Shown here: positions 8,638 through 16,891 of the stretch, piece after piece | How positions within the stretch are numbered: position 1 is the first letter of the stretch | Layout: each line of letters opens with the position of its first letter | Assembly (NCBI GenBank): GCA_051531935.1 | Contig: JAOPTR010000009.1 | Coordinates: 1-64,000, forward strand | Direction: 5' to 3' | Source: OCS116 sp051531935 | Lineage (GTDB): Bacteria > Pseudomonadota > Alphaproteobacteria > Rhizobiales > OSC116 | Length of the DNA stretch: 64,000 nt | Program-made: the position numbers and the translations under genes | The notes under the pieces: model-generated | Databases searched by the model: none | The model's input: the letters and a program-made list of their open reading frames with translations, nothing else | Told to the model about the DNA's origin: nothing

Positions 8638-9534
8638 TTAGGTTTCTACGGTTTTGCCTAATTGGTTTTCACGCCACATAATGAATAATGAAGCACCAAC
8701 GATGAGTGCTGCACCAACCCAAAGGTTGCCTGTTGGCGCCCAACCAAATACAGCGGCACCGAGAATTACATTAAATGGTAATTTAACATGATCGAACGGT
8801 TGCACATAAGCTGCATCGGCCATTTTATAAGCCATTACATAAGCGCCTTGAGCGACAGCGGTCAAAACACCTGCCATAATGAGTAGTGGCAACATATCGA
8901 CCTCGGGTAATGTAAAGCCATCTATTGCGGCCAAGCCGAAGTTAATAGGCGTGAGTAATAGCAACAAATACATGGTGATAGATGCAGGGCTTTCCGTTGG
9001 TGTGAGCATTTTAACAATGATAGAAGCCCCCGCCCAAAAAGCAGCCGCTGCAACTGGTAATAGTGCAAGTGGTGTAAAAGCATCTGACCATGGTTCAAGA
9101 ATAATCATTCCGCCAACGAAACCAACAAATGTGGCTGCAAATCGCATAATACCAACATGTTCTTTAAGCACAACAGATGCGGCAATGGTGACAAAGAATG
9201 GTGCTGTCATCAACAATGCGATGGCTTGCCAAATTGGCAGGCCATTGGCCAGTGCGTATATCCAACATTGCACACCAAATGCAGAGAATAATACCCTGAT
9301 CAATTGCAGCCCAATGCGTTTGGTTTTAAGGCTATCTAGCCCCAACTTTATCAACCATGGCAGCATAACTACAAGGGCAATGAAATATTGCCAAAAGGCC
9401 ATGCTTGAAGAAGCCAACCCCATATTTGAGGTTAAATATTGTGTGGCCACATTGATGATCGCATAAATAGCCCCACCCGCAACCATAAAGCAAGCGCCTG
9501 CAACAGGCGCGCTTAAATTAGAGAAAAATCGCAT
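8638..9534 (-). CDS. ribN: EamA-type riboflavin transporter (RibN-like)
   Basis: The 298-residue inner-membrane protein has about ten hydrophobic segments arranged as two EamA repeats, as in drug/metabolite transporters. The second repeat includes AYKMADAAYVQPFDHVKLPF. The decisive clue is context: its leader carries a canonical FMN riboswitch (9709-9853), and RibN-type EamA transporters of Rhizobiales and other proteobacteria are known riboflavin importers preceded by this element. CGGAGGGG lies just before the ATG. Expression should fall when FMN is plentiful. The assignment rests on family plus riboswitch; transport itself is not shown by the sequence. Confidence 0.88.
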   Translation of the reverse strand: MRFFSNLSAPVAGACFMVAGGAIYAIINVATQYLTSNMGLASSSMAFWQYFIALVVMLPWLIKLGLDSLKTKRIGLQLIRVLFSAFGVQCWIYALANGLPIWQAIALLMTAPFFVTIAASVVLKEHVGIMRFAATFVGFVGGMIILEPWSDAFTPLALLPVAAAAFWAGASIIVKMLTPTESPASITMYLLLLLTPINFGLAAIDGFTLPEVDMLPLLIMAGVLTAVAQGAYVMAYKMADAAYVQPFDHVKLPFNVILGAAVFGWAPTGNLWVGAALIVGASLFIMWRENQLGKTVET

Positions 9535-9590
9535 TATTTAACCCCTCCGTATAGAGAGTTTAAAATTATGCTTGTGTGTTTTTTACAGGT

Positions 9591-9631
9591 CTGATTCATC
9601 TGTTCATCCTTTCATCAACAGTTTGAATCAG
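9591..9631 (-). promoter_or_regulatory. Hairpin in ribN leader, likely riboswitch expression platform
   Basis: On the minus strand CTGATTCA pairs perfectly with TGAATCAG, and inside it CTGTT pairs with AACAG. The stem lies between the FMN aptamer and the ribN start codon. No T run follows, so control by ribosome access, Rho or an alternative fold is more likely than simple intrinsic termination. Confidence 0.45.
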
Positions 9632-9708
9632 GACGCACAGGCAGCTTTACAGAGGAGGATCACACCCAAAAAAAGGCGCAATTTCTCTGTTCAGTTTCCT
9701 GTTCTCTT

Positions 9709-9853
9709 TCATCCAGACTATAACTGTCGGCTCTGGAATTTAACCAGATCTGCTTGACCTTTTGTAAAACAAAAGCGCTCGCGGGCTTGTAAAATCACCA
9801 AATGAATTGGGTTTTATATACCGCCGGTGGGGAATTACGCCCCGCCCTGAGAA
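9709..9853 (-). promoter_or_regulatory. FMN riboswitch (RFN element)
   Basis: Read on the minus strand, the segment contains the conserved RFN blocks in order: CTCAGGGCGGGGCGTAATTC, then CCCCACCGGCGGTA, AAGCCCGCGAG, GCAGATCTGGT, TTCCAGAGCCGACAG and TTATAGTCTGGATG. These form the central junction and the conserved arms that bind flavin mononucleotide. It lies about 175 bases upstream of the EamA transporter start, so that gene, not a riboflavin synthesis gene, is the regulated target. Confidence 0.96.
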
Positions 9854-9983
9854 CATACGCAAAATTGCGCGAGCCAGAATTAACATGTTTATTATGAAAA
9901 AGAAAGTGTTAACTTTTAGGAATTTAAAAGCCTGAAAGCTATGGCTATAGTTGCCCTCGCGTCAAAACCTCAAATAACACCTC

Positions 9984-10862
9984 TTAGGTGGTTTGTTTTG
10001 TACGGCTTAAAAATCCATCGGCAATGACGCAACAAATGAGCAATGCTCCACCAAAATATAGACCTGCGGACATATATTCTTTTTCGCCAAAAATGATGAG
10101 CGCGAGCACAATGCCATACACAGCCTCTAGATTTAACGACAAAATAGCCGTAAAAGCCGAAAGCACTTTAATGGCTTGCACATAAAGCACCATTGCTAGG
10201 GCGCTACAAATAACACCCAAAAACAACACGCCCCATATATCTGCTGTGGTATTTAATGTTAACCACTGCCAATCTGGCTCGATGAAGACATAAGCCACAA
10301 AAATAATGGCGGCAGCACCAAAAAGTTGATATTGCGCGGTGACACTGGCGTTGACTTTTTGATTGGTGCGGCTGGTAAACAGCGTATAAATCGCATCTAA
10401 CAAACCCGCGATTAGGCCAATAATGATGCCCAATTGATAACTGCTTTCGAATTTGAAAATAATAGCCAGAGCCACCACTGAGGCACTGCCCAAAATGAGC
10501 TGTGCTGCCTTAATGCGTGTCCGCTCGACAATGGGTTGCAAAACCGCAATGAATATAGGCCCTGATGCAATGCAAACCAATGCAATTGATACTGTTGAAT
10601 ATTTTATAGCCGCAAAAAAGCACCACCAATGTACACCTAAAATCATACCTGTAAATATGAGGTGTAATTTCTCACGCGTAGAGAGTTTTTCGGTTGATTT
10701 GAAAAATTGATTTACTGCCCATAAAATAGCAAATGCGATGGCTGAGCGATACACAGTTATACCCGCCGCAGGCAGTGACATTAAATTGGCGGTTACGCCC
10801 GATGCACCCCATGCAAAAATAGCAAAATGCAACGCAATATAATTTAAAACTCGGTTATTCAT
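9984..10862 (-). CDS. EamA/DMT family transporter
   Basis: The 292-residue protein has about ten hydrophobic segments in two EamA repeats, starting MNNRVLNYIALHFAIFAWG and with GVHWWCFFAAIKYSTVSIAL in the first repeat. It probably exports or imports a small metabolite, but the substrate cannot be inferred. GGGTGG precedes its ATG. It is upstream of the FMN riboswitch and therefore not controlled by it. A MarR regulator gene precedes it on the same strand, about 70 bases away. Confidence 0.85.
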   Translation of the reverse strand: MNNRVLNYIALHFAIFAWGASGVTANLMSLPAAGITVYRSAIAFAILWAVNQFFKSTEKLSTREKLHLIFTGMILGVHWWCFFAAIKYSTVSIALVCIASGPIFIAVLQPIVERTRIKAAQLILGSASVVALAIIFKFESSYQLGIIIGLIAGLLDAIYTLFTSRTNQKVNASVTAQYQLFGAAAIIFVAYVFIEPDWQWLTLNTTADIWGVLFLGVICSALAMVLYVQAIKVLSAFTAILSLNLEAVYGIVLALIIFGEKEYMSAGLYFGGALLICCVIADGFLSRTKQTT

Positions 10863-10931
10863 AAAACGCCACCCTACAATATTCTGACTTTAAAACATCT
10901 GTATATTTGTCTTGGTGCGCTGTCTAATAAA

Positions 10932-11375
10932 TTATTTTGATGAATTGAGATTGATGGCGGCATTGGCGAGTAACTTAAGCCCTTCGACCACTTTACTTTG
11001 CTCGTCACTGGACATTGTGCCTAGCAATTGAGTGATTTTATCTGCATCCAATACCGAATTTTCGACAATCGCATCATTACCTTTTGGGGTGATAGAGAAA
11101 ATGGTTTGGCGGGCGTCTATCTGATCGGTCTTGAAGCTTGCATAACCCAATGAAACCAAATGGTGCAAAGCCTCGGACATGGTGGAAGCCGCTATATTCA
11201 TATGCGCCGCAAGATTTTTAGGTGACTGGAAATAGGGCGTAGATAAATGTGCCAATATGGAAGCATCGCGCGCTGAAATACTTTGTGCGGATGAGCGTCG
11301 CTTTACGTGCTCGACATGACAAGCCATGTAAATACGCGGATAGAGTGTTTGAATTTGAAGCACAGTGTTTTTCAT
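10932..11375 (-). CDS. MarR family transcriptional regulator
   Basis: This 147-residue protein has a winged helix-turn-helix visible as FQSPKNLAAHMNIAASTMSEALHHL with the wing DARQTIFSITPKG near residues 100-112. MarR proteins are dimeric repressors relieved by small phenolic or oxidising ligands; the ligand is unknown. It diverges from the SRPBCC gene at 11445 across a 69-base region holding a palindrome, and it is followed by an EamA transporter that may be a second target. Confidence 0.85.
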   Translation of the reverse strand: MKNTVLQIQTLYPRIYMACHVEHVKRRSSAQSISARDASILAHLSTPYFQSPKNLAAHMNIAASTMSEALHHLVSLGYASFKTDQIDARQTIFSITPKGNDAIVENSVLDADKITQLLGTMSSDEQSKVVEGLKLLANAAINLNSSK

Positions 11376-11414
11376 TCGGTTAGCCTAAATGTTATTTCAT
11401 TTGGTGATTTTAGC

Positions 11415-11427
11415 CCTATAATATAGG
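11415..11427. promoter_or_regulatory. Palindrome overlapping a -10-like TATAAT
   Basis: CCTATAATATAGG is a perfect 13-base palindrome between the divergent MarR and SRPBCC genes, and it includes TATAAT. It lies about 18 bases before the SRPBCC start codon. A MarR protein bound here could block the promoter. This is inferred from position and symmetry only. Confidence 0.4.
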
Positions 11428-11444
11428 CAACTTAAAGGAAAAGC

Positions 11445-11951
11445 ATGGCTTATTTATATTATGGACTTGGCATTATTGCCATTTTGGTTGGCATTATTTT
11501 AGTGATGGGCGCTGCATTGCCCGTAAAACATGTTGCATCACGCGATGTTATATTAAATGCGGATATGGCACGGGTTTGGGAGCTGATAACGAATTATAGT
11601 GATATGCCAAAATGGCGGAAGGAATTGTTAAAAGTCGAGCGAGTTACCGCCGCAAATGGCACCGAAATTTGGCAGGAGTTTGAAAATGAGAGTGAATCTT
11701 TCGATTTTGAAACTGTTTCCCAAATTGAGGGCATAAAACTAGTGCGGAAAATTGTTGGTGACCGCACAGATTTTGGCGGCACATGGACTTTTGCACTCGA
11801 AACTGAGGGCGCAAAAACCAAGCTCACCATCACTGAAAATGGTGAGGTTTATAATATATTATTTCGGTTTGTTTCTAAATTCATCATGGGCCATTATAGC
11901 AGCATGAATAAATATATTAGCCAGTTGGAGGCGCATATAGAAACTCAATAG
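11445..11951 (+). CDS. Membrane-anchored SRPBCC family protein
   Basis: The 168-residue product begins with a hydrophobic anchor of about 23 residues and continues into a START-like/polyketide-cyclase fold, recognisable by VILNADMARVWELITNYSDM and the closing TKLTITENGEVYNILFRF. The fold binds hydrophobic ligands in a deep cavity; no catalytic residues point to a reaction. AAAGGAAAAGC gives a good ribosome binding site. It diverges from the MarR gene and meets the Bcr/CflA pump gene tail to tail with two bases between. Confidence 0.82.
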   Translation: MAYLYYGLGIIAILVGIILVMGAALPVKHVASRDVILNADMARVWELITNYSDMPKWRKELLKVERVTAANGTEIWQEFENESESFDFETVSQIEGIKLVRKIVGDRTDFGGTWTFALETEGAKTKLTITENGEVYNILFRFVSKFIMGHYSSMNKYISQLEAHIETQ

Positions 11952-11953
11952 CG

Positions 11954-13168
11954 CTATGAATCGCTTAATTTTAAATTGCGATGTGTGAAACTAGCGAAGA
12001 AGTTTAATGAAGCTACGATTGCCACCATAAGCGGTAATATGATGATATAGGTTTCAATAAAACTACCGACAAGTGTGCCGACAAATGCCGCTGCCACAAC
12101 TTGCATCACGCCTGCTAATGATGATGCCGCGCCTGCTTTATGTGGAAAATCGGACATGCTGCCTGCTTGTGATTGTGGCATAACAATGCCGTTGCCAAGC
12201 AGGTATAGAAACATTGGCACTATGATTTGCGCGACATGAAACACCCCTATAAGATGTAGAGCTATCATACCAAGGCCACCAACAAGTTGGAAAATTGCGC
12301 CGACAAAAATTATTTTATAAACGCCCAGTTTTGTGCCGTAGCGCGCGCTAAGCAATGTGCCTGTTAAATAGCCCAACACCGCAAATGAAAACGCAAAACC
12401 AAAAATTTTGGGTGGTAAATCAAAGCGTGTTTGAATGTAATATGATGAGCCCGTGATGAAGGCAAACAAGCCGCCATAGGCAAAGGCAATGCGCATGGCG
12501 AAAAACCTGAATATTTTACTCGCCAATAGGCCATCGTAAATTTTTACAAATGTAGTGGGCGTGAGTTTGGCATCGGCACGTTGTTTGAGTGTTTCGGGCA
12601 ATAGAAAGAAAATTAGAGCCGCAATCATACTACCTGCGACGAAGAAAATATAGAAATGCCCGCGCCAGCCAAAATATGTTTCGACAAAGCCACCAATGAC
12701 GGGCGCAATGAGTGGCACAAAACCCATAATAAAGCCCATTGAAGACAACATTTTGCCTGCCTCGGCACCTTTAAGCATATCGCGTACAATGGCACGACTT
12801 AGAACCACGGGGCCACACCCGCCAAAGGCTTGTAAAAAACGCCCCAAAATAAGCATCTCAATGTTGGGAGCAAAAATACAGATAATTGTGCCAATAGTAT
12901 AGATGGCTAAACTGACCAATAAGACAGGTCTGCGGCCATATTTATCGGCAAAGGGGCCGTAGAAAATTTGACCCGTACCAAACCCGACCATAAAGGCTGT
13001 GAGCGTGAACTGAACCATGGACATGCTGGTTTGAAAATAAGCGCCAATGCTGAGCAGTGATGGCAAATACATGTCGGTTGATAAAGGTTGGATGGCGGTG
13101 ATGGTTGCCAGTAATAAGGTCATTCCCCACATTGGTAATATTGGGATTAGGTTTGGTTTTTGGTTCAA
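11954..13168 (-). CDS. Bcr/CflA family multidrug efflux MFS transporter
   Basis: The 404-residue protein has twelve predicted hydrophobic segments and the Bcr/CflA signature near residues 26-40, PLSTDMYLPSL, followed by the MFS loop motif GPFADKYGRRPVLL. Family members expel bicyclomycin, sulfonamides or chloramphenicol by proton antiport; the substrate here is unknown. The reading frame starts with a TTG at 13168. An internal ATG at 13132 would cut into the first segment, so the TTG is preferred. Confidence 0.88.
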   Translation of the reverse strand: MNQKPNLIPILPMWGMTLLLATITAIQPLSTDMYLPSLLSIGAYFQTSMSMVQFTLTAFMVGFGTGQIFYGPFADKYGRRPVLLVSLAIYTIGTIICIFAPNIEMLILGRFLQAFGGCGPVVLSRAIVRDMLKGAEAGKMLSSMGFIMGFVPLIAPVIGGFVETYFGWRGHFYIFFVAGSMIAALIFFLLPETLKQRADAKLTPTTFVKIYDGLLASKIFRFFAMRIAFAYGGLFAFITGSSYYIQTRFDLPPKIFGFAFSFAVLGYLTGTLLSARYGTKLGVYKIIFVGAIFQLVGGLGMIALHLIGVFHVAQIIVPMFLYLLGNGIVMPQSQAGSMSDFPHKAGAASSLAGVMQVVAAAFVGTLVGSFIETYIIILPLMVAIVASLNFFASFTHRNLKLSDS

Positions 13169-13198
13169 AACAATTCGCTTTTTTAAGATGATTTATGG

Positions 13199-13951
13199 CT
13201 ACTTAACACGAATTTGGTGTAACTGACCACCATTTGTTTTGAGCCAATTTTGGCTTGATTTCATATGTGGGCATACTTTAGTAACATGCGCCCAAAATTT
13301 GGGGCTGTGATTCATTTCTAAAATGTGAGCCAACTCGTGCGCGACCACATAATCTAACACATCTTCTGGCGCCATAACCAAGCGCCAAGAGAATGAAAGG
13401 GCTTTTGAGGAAGAGCAAGAACCCCAACGGCTTTTGGTATCGCGGATGGTCAATTTGCTATGCTTGACCTCTAGCAATGGTTGGTATTTGGTTATGCCGA
13501 TGAGGATATCTTTTTTGGCCTCAGCTTTTAGCCAATTGACCAAGCGCCGTGGTGCATAATCTGCACCGCCAGGAACGTGTAATTCGTCATCTATGCGTTT
13601 AATTTGGCCGCGTAATTGGTCGATAAAAACTAGTTTTATTTGCTTGCCGCGTAAAGGAATGCTGTGACCATGCTTAAATTGGGTGGCATCTTGCATGGCG
13701 TTGCTGTGTTTTTGCATCCATGACAAGTTTTCTTGGCAAAATGCGCGTGCTTGGGCAATGGTGCCGCGCAATGGCATGGTGAGCTTAAAGTTTCCACCGC
13801 CGAGGTTTTGGCGTAAGGTCATGCGTTTAGAGCGTTTATTGCGGCTCAATAACACAGTGATTTTGCCGTGCTCATCATCCAAAATTATTTCGGTGACGGC
13901 ACGGCTTGTAGGTTTTTTATTGAGATTTAAGAGGCTCGGTAAATTAATCAC
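13199..13951 (-). CDS. YgjP-like zinc metalloprotease (DUF45/M48-related)
   Basis: The 250-residue protein has the DUF45 core: DTKSRWGSCSSSKALSFSWR, then the zinc-binding VAHELAHILEMNHSPKFW, which contains HExxH followed by a second histidine. This matches the YgjP/WLM-like minimal metalloprotease group, whose physiological substrates are mostly unknown. It overlaps the stop of the SCO gene by four bases (ATGA), so the two are translationally coupled. There is no signal peptide. Confidence 0.85.
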   Translation of the reverse strand: MINLPSLLNLNKKPTSRAVTEIILDDEHGKITVLLSRNKRSKRMTLRQNLGGGNFKLTMPLRGTIAQARAFCQENLSWMQKHSNAMQDATQFKHGHSIPLRGKQIKLVFIDQLRGQIKRIDDELHVPGGADYAPRRLVNWLKAEAKKDILIGITKYQPLLEVKHSKLTIRDTKSRWGSCSSSKALSFSWRLVMAPEDVLDYVVAHELAHILEMNHSPKFWAHVTKVCPHMKSSQNWLKTNGGQLHQIRVK

Positions 13952-14547
13952 AGATGCTGTCTTATTTGTTTCACCATATCTTCAATTTCACTATTGGGCG
14001 CTAAATGGGTTAGATATTTATTATCTTCATCCATTAAATATGTATAGGCACTGTGATCCATAGTGTAGCCAATTTCGCTGTCTTCCTCGGGGATTTTGGC
14101 ATAATATATCCGGTAAGCTTTGGCGGCTTTGGCGATTTGCTCAACACTGCCTGTGAGGCCGATAAAATCATCATGAAATGCGGTTACATATTCTTTCATC
14201 AATTCGGGGGTATCTTGTTCTGGGTCAATAGATATAAATAACACTTGTAAATTTTTAGCTTTGTCGGCACCCAGTTCATCTAATACCGATGCGATATTGT
14301 ATAATTCGGTTGGGCAAACAGCGGGGCAATTGGTGAAGCCAAAAAACACTAGTTTTTTAATGCCTTTATAATCGTCTTGAGTTACAGCTTTGCCATCATG
14401 GTCTATCAAATCAAAATCGCCACCGATTAGTGCTGAAGTGGTGCTGGCTTGATAAGCTGCAGGTTGAGTTTGATAAATATACAGAAATGCGCCTGCAAGA
14501 AGCATCACAATAATAAGCAAACCGGAAATAAGTTTAGTACGAGACAT
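13948..14547 (-). CDS. senC: SCO1/SenC/PrrC family copper chaperone
   Basis: The 199-residue thioredoxin-fold protein has an N-terminal membrane anchor (about residues 7-25) and the copper-binding CxxxC at Cys74 and Cys78 in FTNCPAVCPTE, with the third ligand histidine in TMDHSAYTYL near residue 166. SCO proteins deliver copper to cytochrome oxidase CuA or cbb3 CuB sites. It diverges from regB, as senC/prrC does in Rhodobacter, which supports a shared redox-regulated promoter. AAGGTCTC precedes the ATG. Confidence 0.93.
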   Translation of the reverse strand: MSRTKLISGLLIIVMLLAGAFLYIYQTQPAAYQASTTSALIGGDFDLIDHDGKAVTQDDYKGIKKLVFFGFTNCPAVCPTELYNIASVLDELGADKAKNLQVLFISIDPEQDTPELMKEYVTAFHDDFIGLTGSVEQIAKAAKAYRIYYAKIPEEDSEIGYTMDHSAYTYLMDEDNKYLTHLAPNSEIEDMVKQIRQHL

Positions 14548-14603
14548 AATGAGACCTTTTTAATGTTACTCAAGATATATCATTGTAAAAAAAATTAGAC
14601 AAG

Positions 14604-14618
14604 GTGACAGCCTGTCGC
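14604..14618. promoter_or_regulatory. Possible RegA-type site between senC and regB
   Basis: GACAG at 606-610 pairs with CTGTC at 612-616, and the flanks extend the partial symmetry to GTGACAG and CTGTCGC. The minus strand reads TGCGACAGGCTGTCAC, which loosely resembles the GCGNC-type half sites reported for RegA/PrrA. The site lies in the 184-base divergent promoter region. The match is suggestive only. Confidence 0.3.
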
Positions 14619-14731
14619 ATGACGATAAATTTACTGGGCATCCACACCTACATAATTGAAATTACGCATAATTTGACTTGAAAAAAACTTTACCTTGATA
14701 CAATCTGCAATCATTCAACTTAGGAATGAAT

Positions 14732-16129
14732 ATGTTATCCATGAATTGGCTGCAATTTAACGCTGAAAAAGCGGTTACACCGAAGTTTCAAATTGCGCAA
14801 CAAGACCGCCATCTGCGGTTGCAAACTTCAATTATTTTAAGATGGCTAGCCGTGGTTGGCCAAAGCTGTGCCGTTTTATTTGTGCATTTTGTTTTGGGCT
14901 TTAAATTGCCATTAATATGGTGTTTTGTGCCGATTATTCTTTCGGCGAACCTAAACGTTACGTTGGCGATATTATTTCCACAGAATAAACGTTTGCTGGG
15001 AGGCTATGCCACCATATTATTTAGTTATGATTTGCTGCAACTTGCCACAATTTTTTACTTCACTGGCGGGCTTGAAAACCCATTTGTATTTTTGTTTATT
15101 GTGCCTGTTTGTGTATCGGCAACCATTTTACGCAACAAAGACACCATCTTACTGGCTGTTTTGGCTTTGGTTTTGATTACATTTTTGGGTTTTTACCATG
15201 AGCCATTGCCATGGAAAGAGGGCGAGACTTTTAACATTCCCATTTCCTACCTTATTGGTTTGTGGACCTCGCTCATTTTAGTGATGTTGTTTTTAACCAT
15301 TTATATTCGGCGTATATCGGTTGAGTCCTATGCTATGTTTGCCGCGCTAAGTGCAACGGAGCTTATGTTGGAACGTGAGCAGAAATTATCGGCTCTGGAT
15401 GGTTTGGCAGCCGCCGCTGCACATGACTTGGGCACACCGCTTTCAACCATTACATTAGTAGCCAAAGAGCTAAAACTAGAATTGAAGAGCCAACCAGAAT
15501 ATCATGAAGACCTCGAATTACTTGCTGAACAAGCCACCAGATGCCGCTCTATATTAAGGGAATTACAAGCCCGTAAGACTGAACAGACTGATGATTTTTT
15601 AGAATTTCCAATTACTGAAATGATGGATGATTTGGTTTCGCCACATCGTATGGCTGATATCGACATTAAAGTTTTTGAACATGCAGAAGGTGATAGCCCC
15701 ACACCAATATTACACCGCAACCCCGCTTTTTTATACGCTTTGGGTAATCTGGTTAACAATGCGGCAGAATTTGCGAATGAAAAAGTAGTGATTGCACTTG
15801 ATTGGTCGGGTACATTTGTAAAAATTCATATTGCCGATGATGGCGATGGGTTCTCGGCTGATATTTTAGAAAAACTCGGCGAGCCTTTTGTATCGAGCCG
15901 TGTGGCGACAGAAGAGAGCTTAGAGACTGGCGAACATCATGGCATGGGACTGGGGTTTTTTATTGCGAAAACTGTGCTAGAAAGAAGTGGCGCACACATG
16001 ATTATTGGCAACCAAAAATCTCATAAAGAAATGCTGGCTTTCCAGCAAAAATTTCCAGATATTGGCGGCGCACACATTAATTTAAAGTGGCGACGCGCAG
16101 ATTTTGAAAAAATTGGTCTTGAAGACTAG
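14732..16129 (+). CDS. regB: Redox sensor histidine kinase RegB/ActS/PrrB
   Basis: This membrane kinase senses the quinone pool and cytosolic redox state and phosphorylates RegA. About six hydrophobic segments fill residues 25-195. The quinone-binding heptad GGLENPF lies at 112-118, the phospho-accepting histidine is His231 in AAAHDLGTPLST, and the redox-active cysteine is Cys271 in TRCRSIL. The ATPase shows NLVNNAAEFA, DDGDGF and GMGLGFFIAKT. All three hallmark motifs of RegB are intact. Tandem ATGs at 14726 and 14732 follow AGGA; the second has better spacing. It is followed by regA. Confidence 0.95.
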   Translation: MLSMNWLQFNAEKAVTPKFQIAQQDRHLRLQTSIILRWLAVVGQSCAVLFVHFVLGFKLPLIWCFVPIILSANLNVTLAILFPQNKRLLGGYATILFSYDLLQLATIFYFTGGLENPFVFLFIVPVCVSATILRNKDTILLAVLALVLITFLGFYHEPLPWKEGETFNIPISYLIGLWTSLILVMLFLTIYIRRISVESYAMFAALSATELMLEREQKLSALDGLAAAAAHDLGTPLSTITLVAKELKLELKSQPEYHEDLELLAEQATRCRSILRELQARKTEQTDDFLEFPITEMMDDLVSPHRMADIDIKVFEHAEGDSPTPILHRNPAFLYALGNLVNNAAEFANEKVVIALDWSGTFVKIHIADDGDGFSADILEKLGEPFVSSRVATEESLETGEHHGMGLGFFIAKTVLERSGAHMIIGNQKSHKEMLAFQQKFPDIGGAHINLKWRRADFEKIGLED

Positions 16130-16201
16130 AGATTAAATTATATGATGCGAGTTAGAGACTTTTGACCGTTGAGCATACATTGAATAAGGCAGGAAACTAT
16201 T

Positions 16202-16750
16202 TTGATAAAATCACTCGAAGAATTGGACGACAAAAGCCTCTTATTGGTTGATGATGATTTGCCGTTTTTAAACCGCTTTGCGCGCGCCATGCAAACCAGA
16301 GGATTTGAAACCCAAACCGCAGATTCTGTCGAAGCTGCAATGGCATTGATTAAGCTTGCGCCACCTGCATTCGCCGTGGTGGACATGCGCTTGGGCGACG
16401 GCAATGGCCTAGATGTGATTGCCGAATTAAAAGAGATCCGCCCAGAAAGCAAAACCATAATGCTCACTGGATATGGTAATTTAACCACTGCTGTGAGCGC
16501 GGTTAAGCTAGGTGCGATTGATTATTTAGCTAAACCTGCCGATGCTGACGAAGTATTTGCCGCATTAATGGCTTTGCCTGGCGCAAATGCCGATGCGCCC
16601 ATTAACCCAATGAGTGCAGACCGGGTGCGTTGGGAGCATATTCAGCGTGTTTATGAATTATGCAACCGTAATGTTTCGGAAACTGCGCGGCGTTTGAATA
16701 TGCATCGACGAACTTTGCAACGAATTCTTTCTAAACGTGCCCCAAAATAG
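16202..16750 (+). CDS. regA: Redox response regulator RegA/ActR/PrrA
   Basis: The 182-residue two-domain regulator has a receiver with acidic pocket VDDDLPFLNRF and phospho-acceptor Asp61 in VVDMRLGDGNG, a switch threonine in MLTGYGN and the lysine of LAKPAD. A Fis-type helix-turn-helix ends the protein, NVSETARRLNMHRRTLQRIL. RegA globally activates or represses respiration, carbon and nitrogen genes when oxygen falls. The start is a TTG with AGGAAAC upstream. It is 72 bases downstream of its kinase gene and probably in the same operon. Confidence 0.95.
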   Translation: MIKSLEELDDKSLLLVDDDLPFLNRFARAMQTRGFETQTADSVEAAMALIKLAPPAFAVVDMRLGDGNGLDVIAELKEIRPESKTIMLTGYGNLTTAVSAVKLGAIDYLAKPADADEVFAALMALPGANADAPINPMSADRVRWEHIQRVYELCNRNVSETARRLNMHRRTLQRILSKRAPK

Positions 16751-16891
16751 TACATAAAGTACAATACTTTAGTATAGTTTCTAGATGTTTCCGTGATTTT
16801 ATACACCTATAGTAGTGTTTAATTAACTTTATTGATTCACTGTAAAGTAAGTATCAGTAAATAGATTTAAACCTATCCCCCAGGATTAATC

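Noticed and set aside
8879..9466. 195-codon plus-strand frame opposite ribN
   Set aside because: It is antisense to a transporter with clear membrane segments, start site and riboswitch; the frame is composition-driven.
9572..9757. Plus-strand frame of 61 codons
   Set aside because: It covers the minus-strand FMN riboswitch and its leader; the conserved RNA motifs explain the sequence.
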